Origin: Gyromitra esculenta
Taxonomy: Eukaryota; Ascomycota; Pezizomycetes; Pezizales; Discinaceae
Reading direction: 5' to 3'
Assembly (NCBI GenBank): GCA_038503075.1
Contig: JBCAML010000006.1
Location: forward strand, 496,001-560,000
DNA: 64,000 nt
This document shows, one piece after another, positions 23,771-36,599 of the stretch (position 1 is the stretch's first letter; each line of letters starts with the position of its first letter). The position numbers and the translations under genes were made by a program. Under the pieces are notes generated by a model that was not told where the DNA came from, ran no database searches, and worked only from the letters and a program-made list of their open reading frames with translations.

Positions 23771-25497
23771 TTACCACCGTCCAAGCCACTTCTCTGGCCA
23801 CTCCTCTCCACACATGTTTTTCAGTACCCACGGTCCCGCCAACTGTTTCTCTACCTCGCCCAAAGGGTCTTCCAGTAGTTCCTTGCACTCCGCCTTGTTT
23901 TCCCAAAGGCCTTTCTCTTCATCATATGTCCACCCTTCTAGCCCTTTAGGTCTCCAAGAAGGGTCCATATTGTATCTAATGCTCACAGATCGGTGCATGC
24001 TCTCTTCTGTCCTCCATCCTTCTTCGATATCTTGCTGGCTAAGATAACCACCGGGAGTCCTATAAACCCCACTCATAAGCCACATCAAGGTAGTGTTTGT
24101 TGAATCTTCAATTTTTCCACCCGCCCATTGGAGTCTTGGGTCCTTCAAGCCGGTTATTTCATCGTACACATCATTTTGAAGCAGCTCAACTAAGTTAGAT
24201 TTGCTAAATTCCAGGAACGGCGATAGATTCTGGATCATCCAGCCCAAGGTAACGTCTGCGATTTCCTGATTTTCGTAACCACCGCCGACGTTACTATGCA
24301 CGCCAGGGAACCAGACTTGCTTTAGGCATGTCCGAGAGCCATGACGTTTTCTCCATAGAGTTGGTGTGAATGGACCTCGGTTTTCGTCGATGGCAAGGGC
24401 GTGGAATGCATTTTCTATCGAGTCTGAGAGTTCGACATCGTGAAAACCAATTCTGCGACCCAACTATCAGCATGGGAAGCCAATAATAACAGTGGTCAAA
24501 TTTTAAGCTATACTTTTTGTGGCCTGTGTCAACGGTATTGACTCTCTTGGCGCCGTAGAACGGTATCTTTATCTCGATTGACGGAACCCCGAGCGCCCCA
24601 ACGGTATCCCAGCAGCCTATGGCCTTGATGCAGACTTTAGAAACTGGAATCACAATTTTCTCGCCTCTACCCCAGAGTTTTTGAATAGCCCTAGTGTGAT
24701 ATTTAGTTTCCTTGTACCATAGTAATCCTTCGATAGATAGCTCCAGAGAAACTAAAGATGCAGTCATACTCAGGTGTAAAGCCCTCTTTACTAGTATACG
24801 TCTTCCAGATATCCGCGAAATCGTTCATTCCTTTTTTGGTTAAGACGCCAATGGTACTGATCAGTCCGCACACCGACCGGGCAGTATAGGCACCACGAGA
24901 GAAACCAATAAGAAATATTTCGTCGTGTTTGCGGTAATTATGGGCAAGGAACCCATAAGCCACACGGATATTATCGTCGAGTCCGACACCAGTACCGCCT
25001 TTTTTCCCCTCCCCTGAATGTCAACAGCGACACAATATAGCAAATGGGGGGTATATTGACAAGGTGAACAAACCGCCAAGAATTTTGTCCAGATTCCCGC
25101 TTGTTCCAACACCTCGCTGATAGTAAACAATCTGCTGGATCCCCTCCCTCTTGGCGTAGCTTTTTATTGATCTAGCAATTCTGGTAACGTTGGAGGGCGG
25201 AGCTTTTTCGGGCCCGTCGGATTTCTGCCAAGTCCCTGGTTTTCTATTAGAACCCGAGCTTCTCAAACGAGTAATTTACAAGATTTTGGAGTGTACTCCA
25301 CAGAGTCGGGCCAGCATACCATCACAGCAGATTACTATTCTCTTATACTTCCTAGACTTCTTCCCGGACTTTGCGATTTTATAGCCATCGGAAATCTGTC
25401 TCTGTAAGTGCGATTGCAGATTTTCATACCTCAGAGGATGTCCTGCTGAGATAAAATACTCTCTGGTGAGAAACGATGTGGCGGGACTGGTAGCCAT
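23771..25497 (-). CDS. DUF2235 alpha/beta-hydrolase (Tle1-like family)
   Basis: Five exons (25497-25320, 25235-25074, 25013-24792, 24751-24514, 24452-23771) with consistent phases give 493 residues. DUF2235 proteins are predicted serine hydrolases related to the bacterial type VI lipase effector Tle1; fungal members have no settled function. The first conserved block IVICCDGTW is split by intron 1. The nucleophile elbow GFSRGAYTARS, the segment GCWDTVGALGVPS (candidate acidic residue) and VWFPGVHSNVGGGYENQ (candidate His) appear in family order, so Ser, Asp and His of a triad are all present. The C-terminal 110 residues (HRSVSIRYNMDPSWRPKGLE) are also typical of fungal members. Intron 3 would be only 40 bp, the shortest here, yet the phases require it. 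No signal peptide or membrane segment is seen, so a cytoplasmic location is likely. Confidence 0.87.
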
Positions 25498-27536
25498 TTA
25501 TTCAGCGGGACAGCGTGAAGATGAAACGAGGTTGCATGAAAACCCGAGCTGACAGACCCCATATATATATGGTCCTGCTCAAACCCTCTTTGCGCTGGCT
25601 GACCTTCCTACCTGATCGAAACGTGAGGAGAAAGCCACGTTTTTTTGCTGCAGCTTCAAACTGAGACAGCGGAGCTACGAATTGGAACTCGGCCCCAGCC
25701 GCCTAGCTATCGGCGACAGCCTTAGAGGACAAGGCACAATACTGCACAGCTCTCTAGACTTGATACAATAAGTTGCAAAAATTACCATCCTTCAAACTTA
25801 GCTACACTTCTGCCGCTCAAACTAGGTGATAATTTAAAACGCGGGTTCGCTACATTGAATATCGTAGAAACGATCTGTGAAGTGGACAGGCTTAATCGGC
25901 TAAGGATGCCCGATACAACCGCAGTATTGCTTTTTTTTGATCGCCGGATATCGATACCACTTATCTGGCAGTGATGCTCGGTATTCAGCTGATAATAAAC
26001 ATTGTTGCAAGTTCTCTAGGCAACAAATGCTATCATCATTCTAACACTGTTTTGATAAATTAAAGCCAACCCAAAAAACCAGACACCACATAGCACACAT
26101 ATTTGAGGGCTTGGCAGATCTGCGATGGACAAATTACCCAAAATAGTGAGGAAAAACGCATTACTAATCGTCAAAATGAATGTCGCACCCCTTCGGGACT
26201 ACTTGCTGACAAATTTAAAGCTAGATTATTGTGTACACATGAGTACATGGCAACCACCAACCCTCATGAACTCGAACAATAATCATTGAGGCAACCAAAT
26301 AGTCTATAGAACATCTTAAATAGGATAGAATAACTAAAGATAGGATAGAGATTCAAAATATTTGGTCAGTTTTCTGATTAGTTTTCTGATTTGCTGTGGA
26401 TTCTAGTTAGTCCTAGATTCTAGTAAGGTTTGGTTGTTGTACATGTTACGCGTACTACACAATCCAGCTTATTTTTTTCAGCTAGCAGGTGTCCCCAGCC
26501 ATACCGGATAATAATGGCTGAACTACCATTTACTCCGCAATTTTTTGCTTTTTCCCCCCTCAGACCTGCAGGATCCTGCCGATGCACCTCGCTGGGCTAC
26601 ATATAGTTAGCTACAGTCGTTCACGGGGTGATAGCGAATACTGGGTGTTGACGAACAGGGGTTTTGTGGGAAAGAAAGCTGCCAAGTCGCGGATCTGGGC
26701 GGAAACTTCTAGTACTTTATTGGTCTAAATCCCCCTGTTCGTTAACACCCAGTGTTCGCTATCACCCCGTGAATGACTGTAGGCATTTGTTTTCTAAGCT
26801 GCACTTGGCCACATCGAGGGAACTTTAATTATGCTATACATTTAACTAAGCGAAATCGAAAATGGTGATTCCTGATCGCGGATTACATGTAAAAAAGACA
26901 GCTCCTGAAGCGACTTAAGTCGTGGGGCTAAAACCCCATGAAATTATAGATACCAGGCAAGAACAACTGACAAAGAGACCATTAACGAAACATTTCGATA
27001 AGACGTATGCCAGACTTATGCAGGGACGCTGCTTGGCAGCGGAAGGCGCTTTCAAACCAACTACTTGGGGCAGACTTACTCTTTCACCCGTAGTACGCTG
27101 TATGAAGCTGGAGTCGAATCACCTCACACACAAGCATTCAATCCGTCGGTGATCCAACTGCAGCTGGATGGTGCCTCAAAGGTTTTCCAAGACTAGGCTA
27201 CAATCTTGTACCTACTCATTATCGAGTGATAGATAGTGACTAGCAACCCATCCAATACCACACCTACAGCTTACAATCTGCGACCAATAGAACCCTAATA
27301 TTACTCTAATAACAATGAAGTGGCAACTACCTAAAAAAAACCCCCCTCCCTAAGACTAGAGGTGTCCCCTACTCTAACTAAAACTAAGAGATAAAAAAAT
27401 AGACCGTACTCCAATTCCCCCCTTTCCATTTACCCCCAGGACCTTTTCACCAGATATGAATATAAAGAAAAACACCCGAAAACAACAAAAATATAAAGCG
27501 AAAACCAGCGCCCTTAAAACCCACACCGCCTAATTA
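25498..27536. other. Intergenic, about 2 kb, with a long hairpin
   Basis: Apart from the inverted repeat at 26612-26781 and one TACATGTA at 26884-26891, I see no gene. The last 300 bases are the 3' flank of the coiled-coil gene. Confidence 0.5.
26612..26781. repeat. Long inverted repeat (50-bp arms, 70-bp loop)
   Basis: Arms 26612-26661 and 26732-26781 are inverted copies with three differences in 50 positions, all transitions compatible with G-U pairing in a + strand RNA. Outer ends are TACAGTC/GACTGTA. Its sequence is unrelated to the hairpin at 9573. Probably a MITE-like or foldback element; no coding content. Confidence 0.85.
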
Positions 27537-30500
27537 CTACTCTCCTCTTCTTAATGCCAAAATCAACTGCCCTAATTTTTCATCACTACTCTTCTTCTCC
27601 GCCTTAAGCTTCAATCCAAGTTCCTTAACCTCCGTAATGAGTTCCTCCACCCTTCCGTTTTTCTTTTCGCTCTCCTTCATCCATTTCTTGGCCGCACCCC
27701 TATAACGTCTACTCCTCTCCTCACTTTCAACAAGCCTCCTATCGCGCCACCTGAACGACTGAATCACTATTTTCACCAGTTCAGGATCCTGAATGCCTTC
27801 CACAGTGTTGATATCCAGTTCCTCTTGATCGTCTTCAGTAACGGAGGCAAAAGAGGGATAGATAGGCTCCTTTTCAATTTCCTGTACGATGAGAGCGAGG
27901 GATTTACGGTACGCTTCGATAGTGCCAGTGGGGTTCTCGCCCCCCCCGGTGACACTGCGCTCCATATCTTGCTTGAGACTAGCCCACTTCGCCTCCTTCT
28001 CTGCGGTATCGTGAAGAAGCTGCGCGAAGCGTCCTCGAGCTGCTTTTGTCTCGCCAGCTGCAATCTCCAGTTCTGCTTTAAGGAATTCCTTCTCCGCTGC
28101 GAGCCGCTGTGCACTTTGTTCGTTGTGGGTAGCCTTTTGTTCTAGCTGTGCTATGGTGACAGAACAAACAGAGTGTTGTTGCTCGAGGGTTTTGATCTTA
28201 TCTTGCAGCTCTCTCACCTGTCTCTTGAGCGTCTCCGTCTCTTTTGCATCACCTCGTCCCTTGGCAGCCTCAAGTTTCTCCATGAACTTCTTCGATAACT
28301 CCTCTTTCTCTTTGTCGATGATCTTGATGCGATCTGCGCTCTCCTTAAGCTGCGCCTGGAATCCGTCCCGCTGCTTCCCAATCGTTGTCGCAGTCTCCTC
28401 CCATTCTGCAAGTTGTTGTCTAAATGTGATTGTTTCCGTCTCAACAACCGAAATATGATCTTTCTCCTCAGCCAGCTGCTTCCTTAGCCCTAAAATCTCC
28501 TCCTCGAAGCCCTGATTCCGCTGTACCGCCTCCGAGGCCTGATTCTTTAACATATCGTTCAGTCGCTTTGTATCATTGACCAATCTCTGCAGCGATGCCT
28601 TATCAGCTTCGAGTGACTCCATGCGCTCCTCTGCATCGGAACAGCGCTGATTCAGCTCATCATGTTCAGTTACTAGTCGACGGATATGTTTCTCCGCCTC
28701 CTGCAGATTCACTCGGAGCGCCTCGACTTGATCCGCGAGAACATTCCCAGCTGCTTCTGCTTCCCTGGCTGCAGTTCTAAATGCATCCCTCTCAGCCACT
28801 GCTAATCCAAGCTTCTCTTCAGTCTCGCCTCCTCTGCGTCCAAGCTCATCATTCGCCTGCAGCAATTCCTTCACCCTACCCTCACTCTCGATCAGCAGGC
28901 GCTTAAGAAGAAGATACTCGCTCCTTAGCTGTCTGATTCCAAACGCAGCAAGGGTGGCTTTATCCAGCGGTTCATCTAGCCCAGCCTCGTCCGCTACGCG
29001 CCGCAGACTCATCTCCGCCTCCTCAACTGCATCCTCAAAGTCCTCCCTCTCGCAAGTCCCATGTAACTCGGTGATGATCTGATCAAGCCCATCATCGTAG
29101 AACTGAGTGAGCTCACGACTCTTCTCATCCAACCAATCTTCAGCCTCCATTTCGTCGATCATCCGTGATGACCCGTGGTCAACCGGCATAAGATTCACCA
29201 TCTCATCCAGTTCACCTTGTAGATGCCGGACAAGCCCTTCCTTCTCAGAAAGCAGGTTGGTATATTTATCTTCTGTTCTCTGGACCTCGGCTTCGTGGGC
29301 TTGCTGCTGTTCAAACAACTTCTCCTGTAGCTCTGCAATAAGGTGTTGGTCACTATTTACACCTAGCCCGATTTGAACAGGCCCTATGGAAGTCCTTCTG
29401 TCGTCCAGGGCCTGTCGGAGATGCGAGATCGTGCGATCTTTCTCCTCCACATCTATTCTATGCTCTTCCCGTGCTTCGTGGATGCACTGCCCAAAGTACT
29501 TAACACGGTCTTCTAGCCCAAGGGACTTCTGCCTGTTGTGTTGCTTCTCCCTATCGTGATTGAGATTATTCATCGCAGCTTGCTGTTCAAGCTCCTTCAC
29601 ACGGCTCTCAAGAGTCAAAGCACGTTGCCGATTCTGGGCCGCGATCTTCTGGACGTCATCGTACCGTGTTCGCCAGTGTGTAACATTCGAATCCTTCCTC
29701 TCATTCTCACTTCGGAGTTCCGCGTCTTTCCTCCCAAGCGACTCAAGAAGACTCTCTAACTCCATTACTCTCCGCCTCAGCGCGCCCAGGTCATCAGAGG
29801 TGTTATAATAAGAGCTCCTACTGCTCATATCCCTACTGTCGTGGACAGCAGCCAAATTGCTACCTGAATCTAAATCCTCCCTTTCGATCTTGATGTTATT
29901 GCTCTCCAGCAACTTTCTGAACCGATCGTTCTCTGCCTCAGCCTGTGCCATTCGTAGCCAGAGTGTCTTGTTCGATCCATCGCTGATATCGCCATTGTTA
30001 CTGATATCTTTAGATTCACCAATAGAAGCTGGGGTGTGAACTCGGAATTCAACGTTTCCAGGGCTTGAACTTGGGTGATTGTGACTGGGCTCGCTTTGGT
30101 CGATGGCTGTTGGTACTTTGTTATTCATACGAGCGAAACTTGATTGAAAGTCTTGAGTAAAACCGGACCAGTGACGGCCATCAGCCTCATCTTCGTCGGT
30201 ATCACTACATAACTCATTAGTACATCCTCCACTAGTAGGATTAGAACATACAAACCTGAGATCTCGCCCATCATCAATCAAGTAGTCATCATTATCCAGC
30301 GCATCACCCTGCACAACAACCGAAGACTCGTCTTCGCCCTTAGGATCATCATGCCCCTCCTCTTCGCCAGAACAATATCCAGTTTCCGTTTCCCTCCTCT
30401 TAACTCTCACTGGCGTAAATAACTTCTTCAACCCCTTCCCACCAAGTTTCTTCACCGGGTCACTTTTACTCCTCGCTCTTCCCTTCCCTTCCCCCCCCTT

Positions 30501-32647
30501 CCCTTCTCCCCAGCCCACCGGTGCTCCAGACCCTTTCCCTGCTGTTGGGGTAGGAGTATTATGCGGGGCATCGACACCTTGCAGTCTATCCATTTCTAAA
30601 CCCTGCCTCGTGAATGCATTCGCACCCTCCACTGGAAAAGGTGGTGTGAACTCTCTACTTACACCAGTTGGATCCCATACATCGTACCTTAGAGGCTGGC
30701 TTGGGAAACTGAACCCGCTTCCTAGGCTCGAGAACTCGGGCGGGTTATCCAAGACTTCTGTACCTGATAGCGAACGTGCCACCGTCGACGGAGGAGTATT
30801 CATGGAGACGCGGCGGCCGCGACCAGACCTTTTGATCGCCCAAATGTCATAACCGTCATAGTAATCTTTGGGTGTGGAGTGGGCGACGAAGCCATCTGAG
30901 TACAGAGTATTCTGAACATTGGTCTCATGAAACGCATCAACGTCACCATCAGGGTCTTGAGACAGGGGTCTAGCAAAGGCCGCAGCTGTAGAATTTTCTT
31001 GTGGGTAGGTGGGAGACGTTGCTGGACGAACTGTTGTGTCGGATGCGAAGCTCTGTCGAGGCGTGAAATTAACCTGAGAAAACGACCTCGATCGACCGGT
31101 TCCATCGGCGCTATTCGACACATTGACAGAACTCTGGGGCATCGTTGCCGAGTTTCCAAAACTAAATTCTAGTTCTGGCATCACGGTTTCTTTTGGTAGA
31201 GAACCGGTGGAAGATGCCGCATCCATAAGCGCTATGATACCAGAAGGAGTTGGCGAGATAGTAGCTGGAGATTGGCTAGCAATAGTTGATTGTTGCTGTA
31301 CTTGTTGAATTTCATCATCATCTCCATCATCATCTCGTGCTCCATCATATGTAAGTCGTAGATGCTGAGATCCGTCAGCCGATTCCTTGACCGTCCCAGT
31401 CTCACTATTTAGACCAATATGAGTGGTCCCGGTCAACATAGGTAGAAGCGGAGGAGTCGAGCTAGGTTCTTCCTTGATATGGATAAGTCTTGCCTCTTCA
31501 AGTTCATTATTCCCTTCAAGCGCCTCCTCTTCCTCGTTCACTGGATCCCCCATATGGAATGTATTTAACATATCTTTATCCACGCTTGTATCTTCCAGAA
31601 GAAGGCTAGCTTCATCGCCTCCTAGGAAAGCAGTCTCATCCACAATCCTCTGAGCTTGGGCTTTCTTCAGCCTTGAAGAATGGCCGGTGGGTATCTCATT
31701 ATCCTCATCATCAGCATCATGGATGGAATCCGAGCTGAGCCAGTTAAGATATCTTACAACAGGAGTATTGGGAGTAAGATGATGGACTTTATCGCTAGAT
31801 CCAGGCAATTGGGGGGTGCTCTGCTCGGGAGAAGCAGACGGGGGAGGTGAAAGAGGGCCAGCCACCGGAGAAGTTGGTCCAGAAGTACCACCACGCCATC
31901 TCCGAAGGGCAGCTCGTTTTGAAGATCCAATTTTAGCATCAGGGGTTAAGGATACCCCGGATGGAGTGCCCAGACTTCGCTCATAGGCATCTCTGAGCGG
32001 TGTACTTGGCTCAGGGTCCGCAAATTGAACCACACCAGCCCTAGCTAAGCTCTCATTCGCCGCATCCGAAACTATAGGATCTGACTTATCCACTACTGCC
32101 TCTTCCTCCTCGTCACTAGTCCGATAGCCAGGCTTGTGCACTACCAATCTCGGGGGTGAGACTTTCTTCCCACTATCCTGACCCTGGCTAGGATCAATAT
32201 TCTCACCCTGCCCTAGACCTCTTGGTTGTGTTTTGAGTGGTGTCTGTTTTGTTCGTCGTGGAGTGGTGTGTGGCGTATTATCGTCATTCTTGGAACCCAT
32301 AGGTGTAGGAATGCTAGAATTGGATTTACTTGCTGAAGGTATCAGCGGTGACGTTTGGAGCATGCGGTAGGGCTGCTTGAGCGGTTTATCGGGATTGAAG
32401 GTTAGGTCGCCTTCAGAGTCATCATCGCTGTCGTCATCTTCTGGCGCGCGCATAAAGGAGGAGGAAACAATGATAGGGTCTTGCGCTCTGCCGCGACGTC
32501 TCAGAGGGAGTTCTATGGTGTGTTAGTAGCTTCGAGAAGATAGGGTAGATTAAAGTAATGCATACGACTGAGGTCAAAAGTAGTATCAGTAGGTGATGGG
32601 AGGGAAGCGTGACCATCGCTATCGGGGGAAGCATATGCTTCATCCAT
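27537..32647 (-). CDS. Large coiled-coil scaffold protein
   Basis: Exon 1 (32647-32566) joins the long second exon at 32512 in phase 1 (DLSQ then LPLRRRGRAQDPIIVSS). An in-frame 51-base intron at 30205-30255 is probable, giving about 1668 residues; without its removal the product has 1685. The N-terminal ~700 residues are acidic, Ser/Thr/Pro-rich and probably disordered, with many SP/TP sites. Residues about 830-1640 are heptad-rich coiled coil dominated by Glu, Lys, Gln and Leu (for example MELESLLESLGRKDAELRSE, RLVTEHDELNQRCSDAEERM). The C-terminal block IVIQSFRWRDRRLVESEERS is the most conserved-looking. I infer a cytoskeletal, spindle-pole or septum-related scaffold from shape alone. It resembles fungal spindle-pole-associated coiled-coil proteins, but I see no PACT motif, so no gene name is given. 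Confidence 0.8.
30205..30255 (-). other. In-frame 51-bp intron in the coiled-coil gene (putative)
   Basis: Read on the minus strand it starts GTTTGTATG, contains the perfect branch motif TACTAAT and ends GTAG. It is exactly 17 codons and has no stop, so both spliced and retained forms keep the frame. Retention would insert a Cys-containing segment (FVCSNPTSGGCTNELCS) into an otherwise acidic region. Confidence 0.7.
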
Positions 32648-35600
32648 AACTAACACAGACACAAGTTATCACTCTGTACTCTGTACTCTGACTGGTGACG
32701 ATGCAGTGGTGATGGTGGTGATGGTGGTAGTGGCGGCGGCGATGGATAGTATGACGTTAATTGAACAGCTGACTCGAGAAGGAGGGGATGGGGTCAGCTC
32801 GGGATGAGATAGTTTTAGCGGAATGGCCGAGTGGACGAGCGTGATGACGGCGGAGGAATGTTCTCGCAGCCGTGCCTCAAGACGGAGGATAGCAGCTCTC
32901 GTCTCGTCTCGTCTTGTCTTGTCAGGGGAAAGCCTGCTACAAGCGAAAGTACCCAACCAACCTTTCTTTGTTTTGAAACAGAGACGCGCCGTTGCTGCCA
33001 AGACAAAAACAGCAAGCCACCCTTGCGTCAATAATCCTCGCTTCAATTTCCTATTCAAGCAAAACCTTAATTCTTGTTACAATTAAAGTACATGTAATTC
33101 ATGGGCTCTAGCTCGCCGCCCTCATGCCTTCGCCAATGATACTCAGAAGTCTGAATCTTCTTAAATAAACAAGAATTTATCCTCTTCGTAGATTAGCTAT
33201 CCAGAAAAAAGAGTGCTGCCACTGCGCAATACAGATTTTGCCAAGTTTCTTCCCCTCTAACCCCGTGAAAAGGTATACCAAGTGAACAGTCAGAACCGCA
33301 ATAACTGATCTGACCTGACTCTTTTCGTACACGTTTCAATGCAAATCAATCAATGAGAGTAAGCCTACTTATGTCTTGTTAACCTGAACTCTTCCTCTCA
33401 GAGAGGAATAATTAGATACGTATCTACCTATTTCTTAGAACCTCTTGGTTCCCCTCTCCCGGCTCATGCCCCAGCAGCAGTGAATCAACGCTCAAATCGC
33501 CTTGAATACTTATAAAATACTTAGCGGCTGTCAAATGGGCTTAGAGCTTAACTTTCATTAAATTATTAAATGTATCGCTGCTGAGTGCAGAATCGTAACT
33601 GCATGAATTTCCGTGTCGTGACTGATGCTTCAATATGTATGCGGGCAAGTTAACGGATATTCGGGGGAATATGACGAATACTCCCCTTCTTGTTTTATGG
33701 AATTCAATGCTGCAGGTACTATACACGAATAAAACAAATCTAACTAATTAGCACTTATTAGCAACAATGCGATGAAGCAAGAAAGAATGGGAATGAGAGA
33801 ATTGTCTGAGCGTTGGTAACTAATATTGGTGTGAGAAGTAACCGAATACTTCCACTTGGAAACCACTTTTGGCTTGAGGAGTGGAGGCTGCTCGAGTCTC
33901 GACAATGAAAATTTAGGGTGATGCAAAGTTTGCGGTGACGGAGCAAGAAAGAATACGAGGACGGATCGCGGAGCGAGAGGGATGGTAGCGAATATATGAG
34001 TTTTGCTGTTGATGAGGTCTAGTTAGTTACATGTAAGTAAGCATCATAAAGATTGTGGAAAGGTTTGGAAATATTTTGCACTCAGCCCTTAATATTTGTT
34101 TGATCCGTCCTGCAATAGGGAGCACGTGGCTTATTGTACCTATCTCCCAACTTCGTTAATATCGACAACTGCTTAGCTGAGTAAGTGATATGTCCGGTTG
34201 TGAATCAATTTTCGAATATTATACGCTTCTTTGAGATCTTCGGGAAAATAATCTTTTGGAAGCTGAGTAGTCAGCACCGTTCTTGGTAATAGGGGTAGTG
34301 GCTGAATATAGTAGGTTCACATATATAAACCCGGTAAAGCGTCAATACTTCGATAGTATAGATATATCCTAGCCACTGAAGTCTCTACATCGCTGTACTT
34401 CGGTTTGGCCGAGCAGTCTATATAACACTCGAAGATGACCTCCGGAAGAATGATCCTGTTAGATGTGGTTCTTCTGGTTCTGTTAGTATTTGGTTCTGGA
34501 TAACGGTAAATGGAGTATATTCTCTTCATTGCTGTGGTTCTTTTGAATGGCTGATTTTCCGATAGATGTGATTTGTATTTTTTTCGTTAATTCTCAATAT
34601 CCTCCAGCTTCAACGTAGTGTTCATGCCTCTGTTATGACATTGTGATAACTATTGTCGATCGATAAAATCATATATTCGTTGGGGTAGAGGTCGCTCGTA
34701 AAATTTTTAGGTGGGTTTGATCCATATAACTATTTACTGTTAGCCCTGGTTAAAAGCGTTGGAAGTATCTTTCAGGGCTCCAATATCTCGTAAGGGAATG
34801 GAAAGTTACGGCGATTGGCCTTTTTCTGTACTTGTGCTCACTTCGAGGTGTTAATACGCTCTTTCTCTTGTCAACCTTCCCTTCTAGCGTATTTCTGCTC
34901 CCTCAAAATGGCCTGATTTTTGGTGGTGTTCAATAGGTTGTATCTTCCCTATTAAATTTTAATAACGGATATTTGGGTGTAGCATTTACTGCCTTGTTTT
35001 CCTTGACTTGTGTGCCCAGACTTTGGCCGCTTCTCAAATACCGCCAAGGGCAAATCTCTAATCTAAAAACAACGAGTTAGTTAATAGACCAACAACTATT
35101 ATTACTTTTAACTACTCGTGAAACTTCTCTAAATTAATGCGGACCAGAATTTATACTTGAATACGTTCATACCGTATCCTTCGGCAAAAAAGAATGGCTG
35201 TAGAGCATTAATATCCATTAATTTTAAATTCGATAGCATATTTAAATTCATTCAGGCCGTATCCCCAGGCAGAAAGGAATATCTCCGGATCTTTCTCTCG
35301 ATTTTAACCTCGGCTATACTTTTATTAGCTTGGTTTCAATTAATAATGGGGGTTTTGAACCTTACGTATAGTGTAAAATAAACGCTCACTGCCGACACGG
35401 CTGTCCTTTAAAAGTTACTCTCGCCGATACAGGAATAATCTTGTACTGAGATACTTCATGCGAACCCAATATATATATTTTTAATACCCTCCCATATTTA
35501 TATCAAGCCATCTAGGCATTCCCAGCTATTGGGGAGCTCGGGGGTATATTCCTATTAATGTTTTACCTGTTGTCAGCACTTCTACTTCCCAGCAGATCGT

Positions 35601-36599
35601 AACACTAAGCTAGTATTAGCGTCGATGATTATAGGCTTCGAAGAAAAGGCCCCCAGGCCTTGGATCCTAACATGAAATCAGCGAAACCCCCCAGTTCACA
35701 GTATGATGATGTTTTTCGTTACGACGATTGGTACGAATACCATTTTTCGTTTTCTTAATTCCCATCGGTGACGAAACAAACGAATATCGATCCTATTCAC
35801 ACGCCTTCGGTAGAGGCGAAGCGGCCATGTGGCTCCAGAATCACTCACGATATATTTTTAACTACACGGAGATGTGTCGAAGTTTCGGCCGAACACTATC
35901 CGCAAACGGCACCCTAGAAAACTAATAACCACGCGTGGCCAATGATCAAGACTATCAGTTTCTAAATCTAATTCAAACACGTTAATGGAGCACGGTCAGT
36001 ATATTCCTTAGCACTGGGAAAGATGTTTTCTCGGTATTTTAACTTCACGCTTTTAGAATTTGCTGCTGGATTGCTGTCAACGGCCTTCAGTCTTTGGTAG
36101 CCCTCATGCTAGCGCATGCACTCGACTCCTTTAGGAGGTTTTTGATTCCCGCAATAACTCCATGAACTCTCCAGATACGTAGAACTTCTAGGGGTTTCTA
36201 CAAACCTCCCCGCTATGATCTCCAAAATCAGTAAAGCACAAAACCAATTCCTACCTTTAAAACGCTTGTCTTAGCTCTCTCGCACAAGCACGCGTCCCCG
36301 TATATGGGCGTACGTTTATTGCGGTGCGCATCCCTAGCAGGCTTTTTTCGCCATCTCGGTGGTCTAGCTGGCCGCATAAAATCGCATTTCTAGGCTCGCT
36401 CATTTCCCTTCCTTCTCCTTCCTCTTCCCTCTTTCTTCCCATCCCATCCCACCCCGCTGCTGGATCCCTAAATCTTTGAATTTTCATCATCAAGGCCTAG
36501 TTACACAACCTTTTCGTTTTAATTATTGCTCAATTGTCGTAGCTTCTGATCCGCTGGGTATCGTCAAGGCTTAGACAAATTCGCCTCGTCAAGTTCAAC
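32648..36599. other. Intergenic, about 4 kb
   Basis: The left 400 bases are the upstream region of the coiled-coil gene, with trinucleotide-like GGTGAT repeats (about 32702-32750) and a CGTCT microrepeat (about 32899-32923). The rest is A/T-rich with no exon chain; two TACATGTA palindromes lie at 33089 and 34028. A weak duplicated block around 35160-35290 is diverged and not identifiable. Confidence 0.5.

Noticed and set aside
27095..27135. tRNA T-arm-like GAGTCGAATCACC
   Set aside because: No matching D-arm, anticodon arm or acceptor stem around it.
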